24,969 nt of DNA from Pseudomonadota bacterium. Lineage in GTDB: Bacteria > Pseudomonadota > Alphaproteobacteria > Rhizobiales > Xanthobacteraceae. The stretch covers positions 1-24,969 of the forward strand of contig JAEXHR010000150.1 of the NCBI GenBank assembly GCA_023449855.1. The letters are read 5' to 3'. A model generated the notes under the pieces. It did no database searches and was not told where the DNA came from. It worked only from the letters and a program-made list of their open reading frames with translations. How positions within the stretch are numbered: position 1 is the stretch's first letter; each line of letters starts with the position of its first letter. Made by a program: the position numbers and the translations under genes. Below are positions 20,939 to 24,969 of this stretch, in pieces.

Positions 20939-21175
20939 CTAGTGCCGCCCGAACATTCGGTCCAGCGGATTGACACGCACATCGTCAGGCAAATCACTGA
21001 AGGCTGCGTCTAACTTGGCTCGATCCCAGACGACTCGACTATCAATGCGCTTCGGCTTCGGCATCCGACCATCAGCAATCATCTCGTCGAACTTGGTGAC
21101 GCCGACCCCGATGTAGCGGGCCGCGTCGTCACGAGACATGCCGCGCGGCGGGTAAGGATAAGGGTCGCGTGTCAC
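20939..21175 (-). CDS. AlpA/excisionase-like HTH protein
   Basis: This is a 78-residue protein. Residues about 12-55 (GMSRDDAARYIGVGVTKFDEMIADGRMPKPKRIDSRVVWDR) show the HTH_17/AlpA pattern: DAARYIGVG--KF--M, then a P-P wing and a VWDR strand. GTG 21175 is chosen because it overlaps the stop of the upstream gene by four bases (GTGA). Such proteins act as excisionases or regulators of mobile elements. No integrase partner is present in the window. Confidence 0.8.
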   Translation of the reverse strand: MTRDPYPYPPRGMSRDDAARYIGVGVTKFDEMIADGRMPKPKRIDSRVVWDRAKLDAAFSDLPDDVRVNPLDRMFGRH

Positions 21176-21594
21176 TTTGCTTTCTTCACTGGCGGCGGTG
21201 ACAATGCGTAGCGCCAATTAACGCCGTCACGTTTGATCTCGGCCATCAGCCGGCGGTGAAGTCCCTCTTGGACGTCGATGCCGCGGCTGCCAAGCTCCTG
21301 GATCGCCCTAGTCAACTCGCGCGCTTCCTCAATCGTGATGGGCTCATCACTGCCAGGCTGCAACTCGCCGAGCTTCAGCAGCGGGCGCGATCCGCCGACC
21401 GCATAAGCGGCGTGGAGAGAGATGATGCCAGTCTGGTTCACGATCGCGCGCAAGCCCGTTACCATGTCGTCCGATATCTGAACGCGCGGCGGCGGCAGCT
21501 TTCCCGCCTGCAGGTCGGCCAGCAGTGACAGCATGTGCTTCTTCGTAAACTGCGAAGGCTCGTTTGGGATATCCAGCTTCTTTCGCGGGCGCAT
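21172..21594 (-). CDS. hypothetical protein upstream of the AlpA-like gene
   Basis: This is a 140-residue mainly helical protein starting MRPRKKLDIPNEPSQFTKKHML, containing PPPRVQISDDMVTGLRAIVNQTG and PITIEEARELTRAIQELGSRG, and ending with the Lys-rich PPPVKKAK. ATG 21594 is fixed by GGAGGTCACT just upstream. It is translationally coupled to the AlpA-like gene. The family is not recognised. Confidence 0.7.
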   Translation of the reverse strand: MRPRKKLDIPNEPSQFTKKHMLSLLADLQAGKLPPPRVQISDDMVTGLRAIVNQTGIISLHAAYAVGGSRPLLKLGELQPGSDEPITIEEARELTRAIQELGSRGIDVQEGLHRRLMAEIKRDGVNWRYALSPPPVKKAK

Positions 21595-21675
21595 AGTGAC
21601 CTCCGTGATGCACGCACGAAGTACCATGCCGCTGCGTCGTTGACTATCCGCAGGCATGCGTATTTTTCACAGTCG

Positions 21676-22086
21676 CTATCGTTTAGTCGTGGCTCGCTGC
21701 CGCTGCTGATCTGCAATCGCGTCACACATGGCGAGATGTTGTGCCCGCGTCTTGAGGATGTAGCCCATCTCGCCCATGCAGCTCGCCGCCGTAGCGACGC
21801 GTATCTGCCCCGATGTGATGCCTTGGTTGATGCCGGCCACCATGGCGCCGCCGATCCCGCGTCCACCTGGCATGTTGGCCGTCCCGGCGACTGCCGCAGC
21901 CTCTGCGCGCGACGTGCATATCTGGCGAGCTTGGTCCGCCTCCGCCTGGACCACGGCGTTGCCTGTGGCTCGCTGGCAATCCATGCGGCCCCACACAGGC
22001 GCATCCTCTGCCGTCGTGTTTGCTTGAGCAACACAGCCGCCAAGAAGCGCCGCCGCTGCTAGTCCGAGCGCCCGAAAACCTCTCAT
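21676..22086 (-). CDS. small lipoprotein
   Basis: This is a 136-residue protein with a lipoprotein signal: MRGFRALGLAAAALLGGC, with lipobox LLGGC and lipidated Cys18. The mature part has a Cys-containing WGRMDCQRATGN, a helical AEADQARQICTSRAEAAAV, a Gly-rich hydrophobic segment (PGGRGIGGAMVAGINQG) and SCMGEMGYIL. ATG 22086 has GGGGAGGCGAGG upstream. It is probably anchored in the inner or outer membrane. The Gly-zipper-like centre recalls small surface lipoproteins, but the family is unknown. It is the gene closest to tRNA-Ser. Confidence 0.8.
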   Translation of the reverse strand: MRGFRALGLAAAALLGGCVAQANTTAEDAPVWGRMDCQRATGNAVVQAEADQARQICTSRAEAAAVAGTANMPGGRGIGGAMVAGINQGITSGQIRVATAASCMGEMGYILKTRAQHLAMCDAIADQQRQRATTKR

Positions 22087-22189
22087 CCTCGCCTCCCCTA
22101 TGATCACAGTTGGTGGGGTCGGAGGCAGGGTCAGACACGAAGATTGCCACGTAAAGTTCAACCAAATCAGTTCGTTAGCTGAGTTTTAG

Positions 22190-22279
22190 TGGCGGAAGGG
22201 GTGGGATTCGAACCCACGGTACCCTTGCAGGCACGGCGGTTTTCAAGACCGCTGCCTTAAACCACTCGGCCACCCTTCC
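22190..22279 (-). tRNA. tRNA-Ser (UGA), CCA encoded
   Basis: On the minus strand the acceptor stem GGAAGGG pairs with the 3' part ending CCCTTCCG-CCA. The anticodon loop CTTGAAA gives anticodon UGA, the T-loop reads GGTTCGAATCC, and the long variable arm is typical of a class II tRNA. Its 3' end faces the accessory segment, the usual side for integration. Confidence 0.95.
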
Positions 22280-22445
22280 GTTCGCACAGCGCTTAGCAAA
22301 GGGGGGCTCCAAGGGGAAGCGAAATGCGGTCCGCCTTGTGCTCTTCGGCGGACCATACGGCACTGGCTTATTCGAACTCGGCAGCAGACCGAGGCCGAGC
22401 TCAAACGACGCCAGAACCTCGCCTGACCAACGCCACAAACCGCGC

Positions 22446-23033
22446 TCAGCGTGAAGGCGCTGTTTGCAGCGGAGCGCCGCCCACCGAGATGGCGCCTGCC
22501 GGCCGATCCACCGGCGCGCGCTTGCGCGGTGCGGCTGGAACCGGACGCGGAGCCGCTGCGACCGGCGCCGCGGCGATCGGTGCTACCGGCACGCTGGCTG
22601 CTGCTGTCGGCGCGATTGCTGCCCGGCCCTGCTGCATCTGCTCGATACGGTTTGTCAGGCTGGACACCTGCATGGTCAGGCCTTGGATCTGGTCGGACAG
22701 CCGCTTCAGCTCGGCCTGCTGGGCATTGAGGAGATCCGTGGCCGTCTGGATCGAACTGCCGGTCTGCTGCTGGAATGCGGCGAAATCCGCCGTGCTCACC
22801 GTCGGCTCAGGAGCGCTGGCCAGAACGTCCGCATTCGAAGCGCTGCTGGATGCCGGGCTGGCCACGCCATGCAGCATGTCGGTCACAGTATCGAGATTGA
22901 ACCAGAGCGCTCCACCTGCCGCACCGACCACAAGCAGCAGCACCACGACGCCGATCATCCCGACGGACCGCCGCTTGCGCAGCGTCACCGGTGGCGGCCC
23001 GACATTGATCTCACTTCCAAACGTATCAGCCAC
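22446..23033 (-). CDS. single-pass membrane protein with coiled coil
   Basis: This is a 195-residue protein: a short cytoplasmic head (MADTFGSEINVGPPPVTLRKRRS), one membrane helix at about 25-46 (VGMIGVVVLLLVVGAAGGALWF), a Ser/Ala linker, a coiled coil at about 80-140 (FAAFQQQTGSSIQTATDLL ... LTNRIEQMQQ), and an Ala/Pro-rich tail. Topology is probably N-in, with the coiled coil in the periplasm. It resembles Bradyrhizobium core hypothetical proteins. GTG 23033 has GGGGAA upstream. It may be an envelope scaffolding protein, but no function is known. Confidence 0.8.
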   Translation of the reverse strand: MADTFGSEINVGPPPVTLRKRRSVGMIGVVVLLLVVGAAGGALWFNLDTVTDMLHGVASPASSSASNADVLASAPEPTVSTADFAAFQQQTGSSIQTATDLLNAQQAELKRLSDQIQGLTMQVSSLTNRIEQMQQGRAAIAPTAAASVPVAPIAAAPVAAAPRPVPAAPRKRAPVDRPAGAISVGGAPLQTAPSR

Positions 23034-23328
23034 TGAACTTTCCCCGTGCTTCGCATCCCCGTTCCCGCGGTCGAATCGAGCGCACGGAATTCTCCGGGTG
23101 AACTACCCAAGCATTCGGCCTGGCAGCGACTTATCTGTTTCACCGGGCTTGCGAGAAGCTTGCGCCGCACGCCTGCCAAGGAATCTACAAGATGGTGCCA
23201 CGGTTTAGCGCGCATGGATGTTGCAGCGGCGCATCACCGCGCGACCGAATGAAAATCGCCGCATGATTGTCTTTGACTGTGCGGGCTCTCGTGACGTTTG
23301 GTCAGTGCGGGGGAGAAGGACCACGACC

Positions 23329-23418
23329 ATGATCGACACTGTCACCGCACTGTTCGGCGTACTGAGCGCTAGCATTCTTGTTGCTCACGCTTACGACGGC
23401 TTCCGCGCCCGCTTCTGA
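23329..23418 (+). CDS. 29-residue membrane peptide
   Basis: ATG 23329 follows GGGGGAGAAGGA. The product, starting MIDTVTALFGVLSASILVAHA and ending YDGFRARF, has one hydrophobic helix and a positively charged end. I remember very similar peptides in Bradyrhizobium genomes (LLGF-SAGIF-AHAF--YR), which supports a real, conserved gene. The function is unknown. Confidence 0.65.
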   Translation: MIDTVTALFGVLSASILVAHAYDGFRARF

Positions 23419-23688
23419 TTTCCGACCGGCGTGACCGATGCCGCAGGCGCGGCATTCGCAGATGTCAGCCCCCGCACTACTCCTTGTCAGCTCCGGCGTG
23501 TCGACATTGCCGCGCGAGCCCGCGACCGTGACCTGGTCGTCATTGGCCACAGCCATGCTCTGGCAAGCCAACCCGTAAACCACACTCAGGTATTGTTCCA
23601 CGGCTGTTGCCGGCTGGTGACAGCCTCCCCTCCCAAGACTCGCTAGAATTTTCCTGATCGCCGGATTCCCGGCGGCCGAAGGTTTGGC

Positions 23689-24492
23689 ATGAGACGGTTT
23701 GGATTGGCATTGTTGATCGCGATGTCCGGCGTGGCCACAGCCACGGCGGCCGATCTGCCATCACGCATCCTCACCAAGGCGCCAGGCGTCACCGATCCCG
23801 CCTATAACTGGGGCGGCTGGTATGCCGGCGGACAGATTGGCGGAGTCTGGGGATCGAGCGACGCCGGCAACGCGTTCGTCAATGGCACTGCCCCGATCGC
23901 CAATCAGCAGGCATTTGCCGCCGCCGCGCCGCAGTTGAGCCCAACCGGCTTCAGCGGCGGCGGACAGATCGGCTACAATCATCAGGTCGATCGCTGGCTA
24001 TTCGGCATCGAGGCGGATGCCAGCTACACCGGCCTGCGCCAAAGCCGCACCGTAACGGCCCCGTTCCTCACTGGCGGCGCCCTCACGACGACCGGTTCCG
24101 TCGGAAGCGACTGGATGGCGACACTGCGGCCCCGCGCCGGTTATGCGGTCGATCGCACGCTGTTCTATCTGACCGGCGGCCTCGCCCTCACCGATCTCAA
24201 TTTCGCATCGTCCTATGCCGATACGGCCGGCCAGAGCGCGACTGCCGGTTTCAACAAAACCAGGGTCGGCTGGGTCGCCGGCGCCGGAATCGAACACGCC
24301 TTCACGAAGAACTGGACCGCCAAGGTCGAATATCTCTATGCGGATTTCGGCAAGCAATCGGTGACCGCACCGGTCATCGCCGGAGCAGGCTTGGCTAATG
24401 GCCTCATCGCTCAGGACGTCGATCTGAAGACCAACACCGTGCGCGGCGGCCTGAATTATCACTTCAGCGGTCCGCCGTTCGCCAAATACTGA
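23689..24492 (+). CDS. Omp31-like outer membrane beta-barrel protein
   Basis: This is a 267-residue protein with a signal peptide (residues 1-20, cleavage before ADLPSR). It shows the typical alphaproteobacterial porin-like start, YNWGGWYAGGQIGGVWG, alternating beta strands (FSGGGQIGYNHQVDRWLFGIEADASY, and AKVEYLYADFG) and a last strand RGGLNYHF near the C-terminus. The family is the Omp31/Omp25-like 8-strand barrels of rhizobia and Brucella relatives. It sits in the outer membrane and gives structural support or acts as a small pore. The binding site is a weak GAAGG. It converges on the 24527 gene. Confidence 0.92.
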   Translation: MRRFGLALLIAMSGVATATAADLPSRILTKAPGVTDPAYNWGGWYAGGQIGGVWGSSDAGNAFVNGTAPIANQQAFAAAAPQLSPTGFSGGGQIGYNHQVDRWLFGIEADASYTGLRQSRTVTAPFLTGGALTTTGSVGSDWMATLRPRAGYAVDRTLFYLTGGLALTDLNFASSYADTAGQSATAGFNKTRVGWVAGAGIEHAFTKNWTAKVEYLYADFGKQSVTAPVIAGAGLANGLIAQDVDLKTNTVRGGLNYHFSGPPFAKY

Positions 24493-24526
24493 GCTATTTG
24501 CGACCGCAAGCGTTCAAATTCCCCGC

Positions 24527-24751
24527 TCAGCCCGCCAGCGCCATATGCCGCGCCTGCACCGGGAAAGTCTCGACGGTCACGGTCCAACGCAGCGGCCAGC
24601 AGGTCAGATCGGGACGCACCGCGTGCACATATCCACCCACATAGGCGCTATCCGATGCCTCGCTGAAGCGCTCGTCGATCATCTCACCATGGAGATGCGC
24701 CATTCGGCAGCGGCGCATCTGCGCGTAAGACGTCGTTTCATATGTGGCCAA
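24527..24751 (-). CDS. small conserved hypothetical protein, TTG start
   Basis: This is a 74-residue product. TTG 24751 has a strong GGGAGG site five bases upstream, which outweighs the rare start codon. The sequence MRRCRMAHLHGEMIDERFSEASDSAYVGGYVHAVRPDLTCWPL then WTVTVETFPVQARHMALAG looks like a small alpha+beta protein. The family is not recognised. An alternative ATG (residue 12) lies at 24718. Confidence 0.6.
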   Translation of the reverse strand: MATYETTSYAQMRRCRMAHLHGEMIDERFSEASDSAYVGGYVHAVRPDLTCWPLRWTVTVETFPVQARHMALAG

Positions 24752-24969
24752 ACAGGCCTCCCGCGATTGTATTGTCCCTTGTCGAAAGGGTCAGCGAGTC
24801 GCGGTTAACAAATCTTCAAGCATGCAGACTGGCGGCGATCGACGGCAGGCGACAAGCCATTCGCCCGGTCAGCAACGCACTTCCTCTGTCGTGAAGACAG
24901 GGCCGGGCGTACACGTCATTGGAGTTAGCCGAAGCAACCGCCGTGCCTGACAATGGGGACATACAAAGG
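24752..24969. other. right-edge region without a firm gene
   Basis: These 218 bases hold the ribosome binding site and presumably the promoter of the minus-strand gene ending at 24527. A short plus-strand frame through here has no binding site and is not called. Confidence 0.4.

Overview
The window looks like chromosomal DNA of an alphaproteobacterium of the Bradyrhizobium/Rhodopseudomonas/Afipia type. This is inferred from high GC content, many very small conserved genes that resemble Bradyrhizobium small proteins as I remember them, an Omp31-like porin, an HWE-family bacteriophytochrome kinase, and promoter matches to the alphaproteobacterial general stress sigma factor EcfG (GGAAC-N16-CGTT). 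No database search was possible.

Region 1 (1-7900) is a dense field of micro-genes. On the minus strand at the left edge a ClpP-like protein is preceded by two small genes that lack an ATG start. Rightward genes follow: a small protein with a Myb/SANT-like partner, a secreted Gly-rich protein, a 38-residue membrane peptide, and a KGG-repeat stress protein with clear terminators. A His10 protein with a Tat-like motif lies between copies of a palindromic repeat. From 4942 to 5619 (perhaps 5855) a compact set of micro-genes is joined by 4-base start/stop overlaps and sits under an EcfG-like promoter; one member appears frameshifted. The small-protein plus SANT-like pair at 1176-1599 recurs as a divergent pair at 7412-7887.

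Region 2 (7935-15170) is a light and stress signalling block. A bacteriophytochrome HWE kinase with a C-terminal receiver is divergent from a 1076-residue GAF/GAF/PAS/GAF hybrid histidine kinase. The shared 243-base gap holds a perfect EcfG-type promoter facing the phytochrome and a near-perfect one facing the hybrid kinase. A BrkB/YihY membrane protein follows.

Region 3 (about 15200-22090) is an accessory, phage- or plasmid-like segment. It has a DUF5681-like gene, several orphan genes, an XRE repressor whose divergent promoters overlap a 10-bp perfect inverted repeat, a RepA-like helicase, a GTAC-rich iteron-like cluster with an AT-rich stretch, an AlpA-like HTH gene and a lipoprotein. It ends beside tRNA-Ser(UGA), but I see no integrase and no duplicated tRNA end.

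Region 4 (22190-24969) returns to core-type genes: tRNA-Ser, a single-pass membrane coiled-coil protein, a 29-residue membrane peptide, an Omp31-like porin and a small conserved protein with a TTG start. The strongest candidates for something undescribed are the stress-promoter-linked micro-operon, the EcfG-linked phytochrome/hybrid-kinase pair, and the helicase/iteron module.
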